Assembly (NCBI GenBank): GCA_032358165.1
Contig: JAALGY010000035.1
Coordinates: 806,001-870,000, forward strand
Length of the DNA stretch: 64,000 nucleotides
Origin: Diplosphaera chodatii
Lineage: Eukaryota; Chlorophyta; Trebouxiophyceae; Prasiolales; Stichococcaceae
Direction: 5' to 3'
A program made the position numbers and the translations under genes. Below, in pieces: positions 19,598 to 28,842 of this stretch. Numbering within the stretch: the first letter of the stretch is position 1; each line of letters opens with the position of its first letter. The notes under the pieces were generated by a model that saw only the letters and a list, made by a program, of their open reading frames with translations, searched no databases and had not been told where the DNA came from.

Positions 19598-21070
19598 AGC
19601 GTACGTGAGCGTAGCCTGGGGCGAACCAACGAGGGATGGCTGTGGGCTGCGTGGTGGCCAAGGTGATGCGGCCTTGCTGGAGAAGCTCCGACTCCAGGAG
19701 GTGTGCCGTTCCAAGGGAGACCTCGTACTCCATGAGGTTGCGGTCTTCTTCGCCGTAGCCGTAGATGTCGGGGACGATGGTGAGATCAGCGAGCTCGGCA
19801 AGGAAGTAGGGGCGATCCATCTTCTTGTGAGCGGGCACGTCGCTGTCGTTCCCGTCGGCCGATGGCGCTGCGCCAGCAGCCGCGCGGTGTGCGGGAGGTG
19901 ACCACATGACGAGATGGCAGGGTCTCCAGGGGGGCTGGGCGTCGAGGAGTAGGGCAGCGTCGTCATGAGCAGCGAGGCTGTGGTCGCGGCGCACGCGGTA
20001 GAGTCGATCATCGCCCTGGCGGCGCACGAGGCGGTGGGCAGAGTCAACCTCCCACTGCTCCGAGACGTCGATTGACGGAGGAGGTCCTGTGCCTGGGGCA
20101 TCAGACGGGTGCGGGGGCGGCGGGTGGTACGCCGGGAGCCAGACACCAGCCGCACGCAGGCACACTTCCCACGCTGGGGGTTGGTGTGGGGCAAGGGCCA
20201 AGGCTGTGGTGGAGGGCGTGACGTCCGGCTGCTGAAGTGGGGGAGGCGGCAGAGGCGGGGGTGGCGGCAGAGGTGGGGGTGGCGGAAGCACTTGGCTTAG
20301 TGGGGAGGTGTGTGTACGAGGCGGACTGCGGTTGCGACGTCGGCTGCGGGTGGCAGCGGCGGTGGTGATGGCAGTGCTGGGTGCGCTGGAGGAGGTCGTT
20401 GAGTGACCGGCTGTGGTGGTTGGCAGCGGAGGGTCGGGCATGGCAGCCGCCTGAGATGCCAGTGCGTCTCTGACCAGCTGCAGGCTGTACATGGCGATGC
20501 GCTGCCCAAGTGGTGCATCCAGGCCGAGGAGGTGTTCCTGGTGGCGGGCGGCGATGTGGGCGTGGGCGTCCAGGTGGTACGTGTGTCGGATGATGTCGAG
20601 TGTGATGGGGACAGATTGTCGTGCGAACACTCCTCTGAGTGCCTGCACATGCTGAACGAAGGCTGGCGGGCGGGGGAAGGCGTGGGCGTCAGGGCGGGCG
20701 GCGAGTGGCATGTGGACGGCGTCGAGGATGAGAGGCATGTACAGCCAGGAGTTGGTGGGGCGACGGCAGGCTGGCAGTGTGGCGTGGTCGTGGACGACGC
20801 AATGCGGCACAAGGGAGGGGAGGCGGCGGCGTTGTGGTGGGGGGCAGGTGGTAGGGGGGCGGGCTGCTCGTCGTCGGTGACCAGTGAGCTGTGTGGTCGG
20901 CGGAGTGGGCCGAGTTGCAAGGGTCAGTGGAGGATCGTGCGGGCGAGGTGGCGGCGGCAGTGGGGTGCTTGCCAAGGGTGCTGCGGCTGAGGCGTCTGCG
21001 GCGGGTGCAGGCTCACGTGGGCTGGTCGTCGTGGGCGGTGCTGTCGCTGGAGGGTCCGGAGGATGTGTGG

Positions 21071-21100
21071 TAAGGGAAGTGCAAATAGCGATGGAAAAGG
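21071..21100 (-). mobile_element. SINE-D fragment with target deletion
   Basis: Thirty bases of SINE-D (TAAGGGAAGTGCAAATAGCG...) replace ~140 bp of LINE-B that are present in the sister copy at 8,755-8,890. Confidence 0.65.
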
Positions 21101-21606
21101 CTAGCCGCATGGTGGCATCAAGGGAGGCACGGATGACGGCAAGGTCCCCGCGTGCGACGGCAGCGAACTGGGGGTCATTGACATTGACATTAATTACATA
21201 CTGGTGGTGGGCCATTTTGGCCTAGCCACAGGCTCTGGCGGAATAACCCAGAGCAACATGCACAACGAGTCGTGTCCGAAACCGTTCACTCCCCGCTGAC
21301 AGGATGGTTCCACTCAATCCCGGTTGGATGTACACCCCTCCAACTCTGCACAATGATCATGACAAACCCGCAAAAAGGCTGCCAGTTGCCCGGCATCCTG
21401 CTGCATAAAGTCCGCCACTGAGGTGATGTCGCTGTCCTGAAACAGCTCAGAATGCTGCACCCTCTGATCTACTAGAGCTGGACACCCCCAGACCATGTGC
21501 GCCTCATCATCCACCACGCCGCAGCTACACCGCTGACACAGCCGCTCTGCCCGCGGCAGACGCTGCCACCTCCCTGTTTCCACCCCCAGCATGTGACTGC
21601 CCATCC

Positions 21607-21833
21607 ATTCATTGGACACCGTTCAGGGACCGGGTTCGATCCCTGGCGGTGGCGGAAGTTTCGGGTCTAGTTCCGTGTGGGACCAACCCACCCCACCCTA
21701 TGCAAGTGGTTGCTTCGGCAATCTGCCCTCCATGGTTTGTGTATATAAGTCGTTGAAAAACGCAATACACAAACAGCCTTCCGGTCAAAGGTCCTTTTCC
21801 ATCGCTATTTGCACTTCCCTTACCGCTATCCAT
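21607..21833 (+). mobile_element. SINE-D copy 13
   Basis: Full unit in plus sense, with CCATCC at 21,601-21,606 and 21,834-21,839 as 6-bp TSD in LINE-A. The B-box-like GGGTTCGATCCC is at about 21,633. Confidence 0.8.
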
Positions 21834-23008
21834 CCATCCGAAACTGTGCTAACCGCCGACGACCGGTCTTGGAGGCGACTGCCTGCAAGTAGCCGGCCAG
21901 CTGGTAGTTGTCACCGTTCACAGGGCCCCTGACTCCCAGCCACTCACGCACTTTGCGCAGGTCGCTGCCATTCACAGCATCGAATGTGCGGCGCTGCAGG
22001 TATGCACTGACAACCGAAGTGTCAATGCGCTGCGGCACGCCGTCAACGATGGGTGACATGAAGTGCAGGAACGAGCACACCTGGGCAGCCCAGCATGCTG
22101 AGCTGGTCTTGCTGCGCCCCGGCCGGGTGGCCAGAGCACAGTTCTCCAGGAATGCCTGCTTGGTGAGGCGTGTCTCCGGCATCGCGACCAGCCGATTCCA
22201 GAACCGGCAGATGGCCAGCGTTGCCGTGTGTGCCACCGGGAATCGCCCAAGCTCCCCCAACACCGCCACGTTGGGAGTGCCTGTGCGCACACCAAGAACA
22301 GACCGAAGAAACTTCCGATGGACAAGCTCACAAGTGTCCATGCCACTACCGCACAACGCCCCAGGACCCCATGTTTCGACACCATAAAGCATAACAGGAC
22401 GTACTAGTGCATCGAACAAGTGCAGCTGCAGTGCTGGGTCATGCAAGCTCAGGTCATGGCAACGATGCTGCAATGCAAGTGCGGCGCGCTGGGCGGAGGC
22501 CGCTCTGCCGATGCTAGCGGCAGCAAAAGAACTACGACTGGAAATGTCAACCCCCAAATATGTAAACGAGTCCAGCACTTCGATGGGAGCATGCATGTAG
22601 GTGAGAACCGGTGGTGCCGCAGCCTGGGCTGCGTACACCACGACCTTAGTCTTCTTCACGTTGACGGTGAGGCGCCACCGCTTGCAGTACGACTCCAGCA
22701 GGTCGAGCTGCGCCTGCAGGCCGCGTACGGATGTGGACACCAGGTCCAGATCATCTGCATAGAAGAGGGCAGGTGCCTGCACACCACACAGGGTGGGCAG
22801 GTCCAGGTCCGCGCCGGCGGCCTCCAGCTCCGTTTGGAAATCGTCAATGTAAATTCCAAAAAGGGGTGGAGATAGTGGACATCCCTGCTTAACCCCCAGA
22901 GTGCTCTGAAATGTGTCGGACATTCCCCCCTCAAACTGCAGTGCCATGGGCACATCAGCATACAGTGCCTGCACGCCCCTCAGAAACTCCCCATGCACCC
23001 CAATCCGC
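21834..23008 (-). pseudogene. LINE-A RT to C-terminus, open frame
   Basis: The longest uninterrupted LINE-A ORF2 piece in the window (~390 codons): QCSTLGVKQGCPLSP-type box, APALFYADDLDLVSTS catalytic box, KKTKVVVYAAQ, MLYGVETWGPG, up to RRRLAQFRM where a SINE-D cuts it. The 5' truncation removes the endonuclease and RT fingers. No frameshift is seen in this stretch, so the copy is young. Confidence 0.8.
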
Positions 23009-23110
23009 TGGGTCGCCCTCGATGGCTGCCCGCAGGTCGTCAAGGGACCAGAGGCCAAGGGATGCAGCTCCGATGAGGTCGGCGTCGTGGGCAATAGGGT
23101 CAGCGATGGC

Positions 23111-23502
23111 ACCTCTGTTGTTTGCCAGCGCCAGCCCTCAGTCCCTTTGGGTTTGGTTGCTTTCACCAGCATGCAGGGCGCCTCGCGGCGTATCCGGTCC
23201 CAGCGGGCCCAGAGCTCGGCGTACTTGTACGCAACCGGTCCCTGCATGTCTGCGCGGGGTTTTCTGGGTTACCCGCGGGTGCCGTGGCACGTGGACAGAC
23301 GGACGTTTCGACATCTCTAGAGTGGTAGACCCGCAGCGGTGCGACTTCGCCGCGAGTGCGTGGCATTGCTGCCACCGCCGCTAGGTCCCCGCACTTGTAC
23401 GACCATTAGGTAGCCTTCCTCATCGGGACTATTGCCTTTCGCTGGTCTCATGGGCCCTGCATTCCTCGTGGTTTCAGTGTCCTCCATCGACATATTTCGA
23501 AC
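23111..23502 (+). mobile_element. LINE-B 3' UTR fragment without tail
   Basis: Matches 1,199-1,592 of the LINE-B 3' UTR body, but stops at ATATTTCGAAC before the 3' end. Both borders are abrupt, towards LINE-B ORF2 on the left and LINE-A ORF1 on the right. It is probably a rearrangement product. Confidence 0.7.
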
Positions 23503-24927
23503 TTGAGGCAGCAGCACATCAGCAAGCGGCACTGCAGCAGCAATGCCAGCCAGTCAAGCTTGTCATACATGTGCAGCAGCCACAGCCCAACAGCAGCAGC
23601 CAGGAGCAGCAGATGGCACCGGACAGGCAGCATGCAGCTCCAGAGCAGCATGCAGCACCCGCGCCAGCAGCTCCCAGCAGCCAGCCTGCAACATCAGCAA
23701 CGGCATCAGCAGCAGCATTGCCACAGCAGCCAACAGCAACCAGCCGGCCCAGCATTGATCCACAGCAGCAGCCGCGGCTCCCAGCACGCAGCAGCAGCAC
23801 TGGATCAGCAGCATGGGTCTTCAGCGGCTTGGATTTTGCAGCAGGCACCAGCAGCGATGTTGCCGCAGCGGCAGTACAGGGTTTCTGCACCAGCAAGCTT
23901 TGCTCGTTTACATATTTGGGGGTTGACATCTGCAGTCGTACTTCTTTTTGCTGCCGCTAGCATCGGCAGAGCGGCCTCCGCCCAGCGCGCCGCACTTGCA
24001 TTGCAGCATCGTTGCCATGACCTAAGCTTGCATGACCCAGCACTGCAGCTGCACTTGTTCGATGCACTAGTACGTCCTGTTATGCTTTATGGTGTCGAAA
24101 CATGGGGTCCTGGGGCGCTGTGCGGTAGTGGCATGGACACTTGTGAGCTTGTCCATCGGAAGTTTCTTCGGTCTGTTCTTGGTGTGCGCACAGGCACTCC
24201 CAACGTGGCGGTGTTGGGGGAGCTTGGGCGATTCCCGGTGGCACACACGGCAACGCTGGCCATCTGCCGGTTCTGGAATCGGCTGGTCGCGATGCCGGAC
24301 ACACGCCTCACCAAGCAGGCATTCCTGGAGAACTGTGCTCTGGCCACCCGGCCGGGGCGCAGCAAGACCAGCTCAGCATGCTGGGCTGCCCAGGTGTGCT
24401 CGTTCCTGCACTTCATGTCACCCATCGTTGACGGCGTGCCGCAGCGCATTGACACTTCGGTTGTCAGTGCACACCTGCAGCGCCGCACATTCGATGCTGT
24501 GAATGGCAGCGACTTGCGCAAAGTGCGTGAGTGGCTGGGAGTCAGGGGCCCTGTCAACGGTGACAACTACCAGCTGGCCGGCTACTTGCAGGCAGTCGCC
24601 TCCAAGACCGGTCGTCGGCGGTTAGCACAGTTTCGGATGGGCAGTCACATGCTGGGGGTGGAGACAGGGAGGTGGCAGCGTCTGCCGCGGGCAGAGCGGC
24701 TGTGTCAGCGGTGTAGCTGCGGCGTGGTGGATGATGAGGCGCACATGGTCTGGGGGTGTCCAGCTCTAGTAGATCAGAGGGTGCAGCATTCTGAGCTGTT
24801 TCAGGACAGCGACATCACCTCAGTGGCGGACTTTATGCAGCAAGATGCCGGGCAACTGGCAGCCTTTTTGCGGGTTTGTCATGATCATTGTGCAGAGTTG
24901 GAGGGGTGTACATCCAACCGGGCTTGA
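23503..24927 (+). pseudogene. LINE-A ORF1-ORF2 fusion frame
   Basis: A 474-codon frame: a Gln/Ala/Ser-rich ORF1 part (HQQQHCHSSQQQP...), then SFARLHIWGLTSAVVLL across the joint, then RAALALQHRCHDLSLHD and the full ORF2 C-terminus with the Cys cluster, ending TSNRA. The fused frame is open, but it lacks RT and endonuclease. One base too many at the joint (TTTTTGC) shifts the short TYLGVD part. Confidence 0.7.
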
Positions 24928-25042
24928 GTGGAACCATCCTGTCAGCGGGGAGTGAACGGTTTCGGACACGACTCGTTGCGCATGTTGCTCTGGGTTATTC
25001 CGCCAGAGCCTGTGGCTAGGCCAAAATGGCCCACCACCAGTA

Positions 25043-25284
25043 CGACCATTAGGTAGACTTCCTCATCGGGACTATTGCCTTTCGCTGGTCTCATGGGCCC
25101 TGCATTCCCTTGTGGTTTCAGTGTCCTCCATCGACATATTTCGAACAGAACGTTTTGATGACATACTCAGCCGCCCTCACGTTCACACGTGAGACGCCGC
25201 ATTGTGCCGCAGAGCCTTGTTCTTGAGCTTGGTTCTGGTCTGGACGCCCTTTGTAAAAAACAAACAAACAAACAAACAAACAAA
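25043..25284 (+). mobile_element. LINE-B 3' end insertion with 10-bp TSD
   Basis: A 242-bp 5'-truncated 3' end with (CAAA)n tail, inserted in the LINE-A 3' UTR. ACCACCAGTA lies on both sides (25,033-25,042 and 25,285-25,294). The same insertion is present at the duplicated position 27,198-27,439. Confidence 0.85.
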
Positions 25285-25313
25285 ACCACCAGTATGTAAT
25301 CAATGTCAATGTC

Positions 25314-25455
25314 GAACATGACGTTTTGATGACATACTCAGCCGCCCTCACGTTCACACGTGAGACGCCGCATTGTGCCGCAGAGCCTTGTTCTTGAGCT
25401 TGGTTCTGGTCTGGACGCCCTTTGTAAAAAACAAACAAACAAAACAAACAAACAG
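25314..25455 (+). mobile_element. Second LINE-B 3' end
   Basis: Shorter 3'-end copy (GAACATGACGTTTTGATGAC... to the CAAA tail) directly after the LINE-A tail; the tail has one AAAAC irregularity. It is repeated at 27,469-27,610. Confidence 0.75.
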
Positions 25456-25938
25456 ACATCACCTCAGTGGCATTGACATTGATTACATACTGGTGGTGGG
25501 CCATTTTGGCCTAGCCACAGGCTCTGGCGGAATAACCCAGAGCAACATGCACAACGAGTCGTGTCCGAAACCGTTCACTCCCCGCTGACAGAATGGGTCC
25601 ACTCAATCCCGGTTGGATGTACACCCCTCCAACTCTGCACAATGATCATGACAAACCCGCAAAAAGGCTGCCAGTTGCCCGGCATGGCGGACAGTGGCGG
25701 ACTTTATGCAGCAAGATGCCGGGCAACTGGCAGCCTTTTTGCGGGTGTGTCATGATCATTGTGCAGAGTTGGAGGGGTGTACATCCAACCGGGCTTGAGT
25801 GGAACCATCCTGTCAGCGGGGAGTGAACGGTTTCGGACACGACTCGTTGTGCATGTTGCTCTGGGTTATTTCCGCCAGAGCCTGTGGCTAGGCCAAAATG
25901 GCCCACCACCAGTATGTAATCAATGTCAATGTCAACAT
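25456..25938 (+). mobile_element. LINE-A fragments, inverted then direct
   Basis: After 15 bp of ORF2 (ACATCACCTCAGTGG), an inverted LINE-A 3' end (25,471-25,684) is followed by the same segment in direct orientation (25,685-25,938). The mirror-like pair shares the CCGGGCAACTGGCAGCC region, another inversion-type arrangement. It is fully repeated 2,155 bp downstream. Confidence 0.7.
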
Positions 25939-25967
25939 GACGATCTGCACGCGTTCGTGCTCTGACG

Positions 25968-26423
25968 TTGTTTCCTCGACAGATGCGGCGATGGACTGGG
26001 CGATCGGTTGCGTCACTGAGTGACCTGGCTGCAATCCGGAAGATCGCCAAACGGTACAACGTGTCTGTTCGCAGGGGCGCCAACGCAGAAACGGTTCGTC
26101 GGCAGCTACACGCCGTCATGGAGCCAATGGACGGCATTGCGGACGCTGCACTTGCAGAGTTTTCGGTGTCGGACTCCAGCGCCGATTTGAGTCAGCAGTC
26201 CTGCACGCGCAACGCGGCACCCATCAGCGAGGCCTATACGGCGCCTGCTGCTCAGCAGCGGCCACCCAGGGGCCCCCTGCATGGACTTGCATGCGTGCAT
26301 GCAACTGCAGATGATGCTGACTCAGGTCACGTGACTGCCCAGACTGCCCAGGGCAAGGGGAGTAAAAGAGGGGGAGAGACGTCACTGCTTCCCGTGGTCC
26401 GCTTCCGGTCCCGAGCCGGATAG
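25968..26423 (+). CDS. Unrecognised ORF, copy 1
   Basis: A 151-codon frame preceded by TTGTTTCCTCGACAG, which looks like an intron acceptor, so it may be an internal exon. The N-terminal part (LAAIRKIAKRYNVSVRRG...VRRQLHAVM) has the look of a short helix-turn-helix or SAP-like DNA-binding fold; the rest is low complexity. I do not recognise the family. Part of it (26,340-26,420) recurs inverted at 38,961-39,030, in the LINE-A 5' region, so it may be element-derived. Confidence 0.35.
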   Translation: MFPRQMRRWTGRSVASLSDLAAIRKIAKRYNVSVRRGANAETVRRQLHAVMEPMDGIADAALAEFSVSDSSADLSQQSCTRNAAPISEAYTAPAAQQRPPRGPLHGLACVHATADDADSGHVTAQTAQGKGSKRGGETSLLPVVRFRSRAG

Positions 26424-26553
26424 GGTTTAATGGCACCAAAACATTTCACATGGTGCGTATCGCAAATAGATACGCAACTGTTGGCGCGCACGCAGCTTGA
26501 ACTGCCATGCTGACTTTCAGGAAGGTGTCTACCGGGTAGTGCCTGCTATCATC

Positions 26554-28093
26554 CTCGTTCCTGCACTTCATGTCACCCATCGTTGACGGCGTGCCGCAGC
26601 GCATTGACACTTCGGTTGTCAGTGCACACCTGCAGCGCCGCACATTCGATGCTGTGAATGGCAGCGACTTGCGCAAAGTGCGTGAGTGGCTGGGAGTCAG
26701 GGGCCCTGTCAACGGTGACAACTACCAGCTGGCCGGCTACTTGCAGGCAGTCGCCTCCAAGACCGGTCGTCGGCGGTTAGCACAGTTTCGGATGGGCAGT
26801 CACATGCTGGGGGTGGAGACAGGGAGGTGGCAGCGTCTGCCGCGGGCAGAGCGGCTGTGTCAGCGGTGTAGCTGCGGCGTGGTGGATGATGAGGCGCACA
26901 TGGTCTGGGGGTGTCCAGCTCTAGTAGATCAGAGGGTGCAGCATTCTGAGCTGTTTCAGGACAGCGACATCACCTCAGTGGCGGACTTTATGCAGCAAGA
27001 TGCCGGGCAACTGGCAGCCTTTTTGCGGGTTTGTCATGATCATTGTGCAGAGTTGGAGGGGTGTACATCCAACCGGGCTTGAGTGGAACCATCCTGTCAG
27101 CGGGGAGTGAACGGTTTCGGACACGACTCGTTGCGCATGTTGCTCTGGGTTATTCCGCCAGAGCCTGTGGCTAGGCCAAAATGGCCCACCACCAGTACGA
27201 CCATTAGGTAGCCTTCCTCATCGGGACTATTGCCTTTCGCTGGTCTCATGGGCCCTGCATTCCCTTGTGGTTTCAGTGTCCTCCATCGACATATTTCGAA
27301 CAGAACGTTTTGATGACATACTCAGCCGCCCTCACGTTCACACGTGAGACGCCGCATTGTGCCGCAGAGCCTTGTTCTTGAGCTTGGTTCTGGTCTGGAC
27401 GCCCTTTGTAAAAAACAAACAAACAAACAAACAAACAAAACCACCAGTATGTAATCAATGTCAATGTCGAACATGACGTTTTGATGACATACTCAGCCGC
27501 CCTCACGTTCACACGTGAGACGCCGCATTGTGCCGCAGAGCCTTGTTCTTGAGCTTGGTTCTGGTCTGGACGCCCTTTGTAAAAAACAAACAAACAAAAC
27601 AAACAAACAGACATCACCTCAGTGGCATTGACATTGATTACATACTGGTGGTGGGCCATTTTGGCCTAGCCACAGGCTCTGGCGGAATAACCCAGAGCAA
27701 CATGCACAACGAGTCGTGTCCGAAACCGTTCACTCCCCGCTGACAGAATGGGTCCACTCAATCCCGGTTGGATGTACACCCCTCCAACTCTGCACAATGA
27801 TCATGACAAACCCGCAAAAAGGCTGCCAGTTGCCCGGCATGGCGGACAGTGGCGGACTTTATGCAGCAAGATGCCGGGCAACTGGCAGCCTTTTTGCGGG
27901 TGTGTCATGATCATTGTGCAGAGTTGGAGGGGTGTACATCCAACCGGGCTTGAGTGGAACCATCCTGTCAGCGGGGAGTGAACGGTTTCGGACACGACTC
28001 GTTGTGCATGTTGCTCTGGGTTATTTCCGCCAGAGCCTGTGGCTAGGCCAAAATGGCCCACCACCAGTATGTAATCAATGTCAATGTCAACAT
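26554..28093 (+). mobile_element. Second copy of the LINE-A/LINE-B cluster
   Basis: Same order as 24,399-25,938: LINE-A C-terminal frame (26,570-27,082), LINE-A 3' UTR with a LINE-B tail insert, second LINE-B tail (27,469-27,610), inverted and direct LINE-A 3' pieces. Here LINE-A begins right after the spacer at CTCGTTCCTGC. Confidence 0.85.
26570..27082 (+). pseudogene. LINE-A ORF2 C-terminal fragment (second unit)
   Basis: A 170-codon frame from MSPIVDGVPQRIDTSVV to TSNRA with the Cys cluster intact. It is identical in layout to 24,415-24,927 of the first unit and lacks all catalytic domains. Confidence 0.75.
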
Positions 28094-28122
28094 GACGATC
28101 TGCACGCGTTCGTGCTCTGACG

Positions 28123-28569
28123 TTGTTTCCTCGACAGATGCGGCGATGGACTGGGCGATCGGTTGCGTCACTGAGTGACCTGGCTGCAATCCGGAAGATC
28201 GCCAAACGGTACAACGTGTCTGTTCGCAGGGGCGCCAACGCAGAAACGGTTCGTCGGCAGCTACACGCCGTCATGGAGCCAATGGACGGCATTGCGGACG
28301 CTGCACTTGCAGAGTTTTCGGTGTCGGACTCCAGCGCCGATTTGAGTCAGCAGTCCTGCACGCGCAACGCGGCACCCATCAGCGAGGCCTATACGGCGCC
28401 TGCTGCTCAGCAGCGGCCACCCAGGGGCCCCCTGCATGGACTTGCATGCGTGCATGCAACTGCAGATGATGCTGACTCAGGTCACGTGACTGCCCAGACT
28501 GCCCAGGGCAAGGGGAGTAAAAGAGGGGGAGAGACGTCACTGCTTCCCGTGAGTTATGTAGTCCAGTAA
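28123..28569 (+). CDS. Unrecognised ORF, copy 2, cut by the KDZ element
   Basis: Duplicate of the 25,968 frame; the last codons differ because the KDZ transposon inserted at 28,552, replacing VRFRSRAG with SYVVQ. This shows that the transposon landed inside this ORF. Confidence 0.35.
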   Translation: MFPRQMRRWTGRSVASLSDLAAIRKIAKRYNVSVRRGANAETVRRQLHAVMEPMDGIADAALAEFSVSDSSADLSQQSCTRNAAPISEAYTAPAAQQRPPRGPLHGLACVHATADDADSGHVTAQTAQGKGSKRGGETSLLPVSYVVQ

Positions 28570-28707
28570 GTTCACCCACAGGGACCATCAGAAAGTACCG
28601 ACCACAGGAGGCAGTTATGCCCAAAAGTCCCGCTCTAGCTCCAGAAAGTCCCGTTCACTAAATCGCTAACTGCGGCCACCACACGCAACCTCATCATGCG
28701 CTGACAC
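28552..28707. repeat. Left TIR of KDZ element
   Basis: About 156 bp matching the right end (36,798-36,897 plus 37,680-37,744 once the nested element is removed) with very few mismatches, up to CATCATGCGCTGACAC. Long TIRs like this are likely transposase-binding ends. Confidence 0.85.
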
Positions 28708-28842
28708 CTGTGATCTACACTTTGGTTCGTGCTTGAGTCTTGCTGAGCTTGTCACGCCGCGTTACCCTCGATTCTTGCCGCACCTGTCGCTGCAATCCTG
28801 CCGGTCCCTCCACATGGTTCGCGGCCTTGTGGGCTCGATGAC

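Larger units (their letters stand above)
18053..21175 (-). pseudogene. LINE-B ORF2 C-terminal region
   Basis: Long minus frame, interrupted by a SINE-D (19,371-19,597). Order: DPQFAAVARGDLAVIRAS, a Pro-rich linker, GDDRLYRVRRDHSLAAHDD, PYFLAELADLTIVPDIYGYG, then KYRRCWEQLCGTNIRKADVA and the Cys/His stretch RACCRWPACRTPL...THVLLHCPLT. The latter resembles a zf-RVT-like finger. It ends PPRLQLI at 18,053, ~50 bp before the minisatellite. The role of the Pro-rich half is unknown. Codon-level integrity suggests a recent copy. Confidence 0.7.
21176..23008 (-). mobile_element. LINE-A copy inserted in LINE-B
   Basis: Plus strand begins with the CATTGACATTGACATTAATT tail. On minus it extends back to RIGVHGEFLRGV in the RT. 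LINE-B flanks both sides, with GGGTC at each border (about 21,172-21,176 and 23,008-23,013). It contains a SINE-D at 21,607-21,833. Confidence 0.85.
15633..23110 (-). mobile_element. LINE-B long copy, C-terminus to (CAAA)n tail
   Basis: The longest LINE-B copy. On minus it runs from LWSLDDLRAAIEGDP (about 23,110-23,009) and, after an inserted LINE-A, from 21,175 to the ORF2 stop at 18,053, the minisatellite, the 3' UTR body and the tail at 15,633. SINE-D copies sit at 17,511, 19,371 and 21,071. The LINE-A insert (21,176-23,008) leaves GGGTC at both sides. This copy shows that minisatellite plus body plus tail are LINE-B's own 3' UTR. Confidence 0.8.
23503..25313 (+). mobile_element. LINE-A copy with large internal deletion
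   Basis: Bases 23,503-23,904 match LINE-A ORF1 (39,133-39,535). At 23,905 the sequence jumps to the FTYLGVD part of ORF2 and then continues to the 3' end at 25,313. The deletion removes the whole endonuclease and RT. A LINE-B tail (25,043-25,284) sits inside the last 40 bp. Confidence 0.8.
24399..28551 (+). repeat. Tandem 2,155-bp duplication
   Basis: Bases 24,399-26,396 recur at 26,554-28,551 with very few differences (for example GTAGACTTCC versus GTAGCCTTCC). The 157-bp spacer 26,397-26,553 recurs at 37,753-37,909, beyond the KDZ transposon, followed by a third, partial LINE-A start at 37,910. So there are two full units and the start of a third, the middle one split by the transposon. 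Confidence 0.9.

Noticed and set aside
18073..20990. Plus-strand ORFs across the LINE-B region
   Set aside because: They are GC-rich shadows of the minus-strand LINE-B ORF2, which carries recognisable motifs and similar copies.
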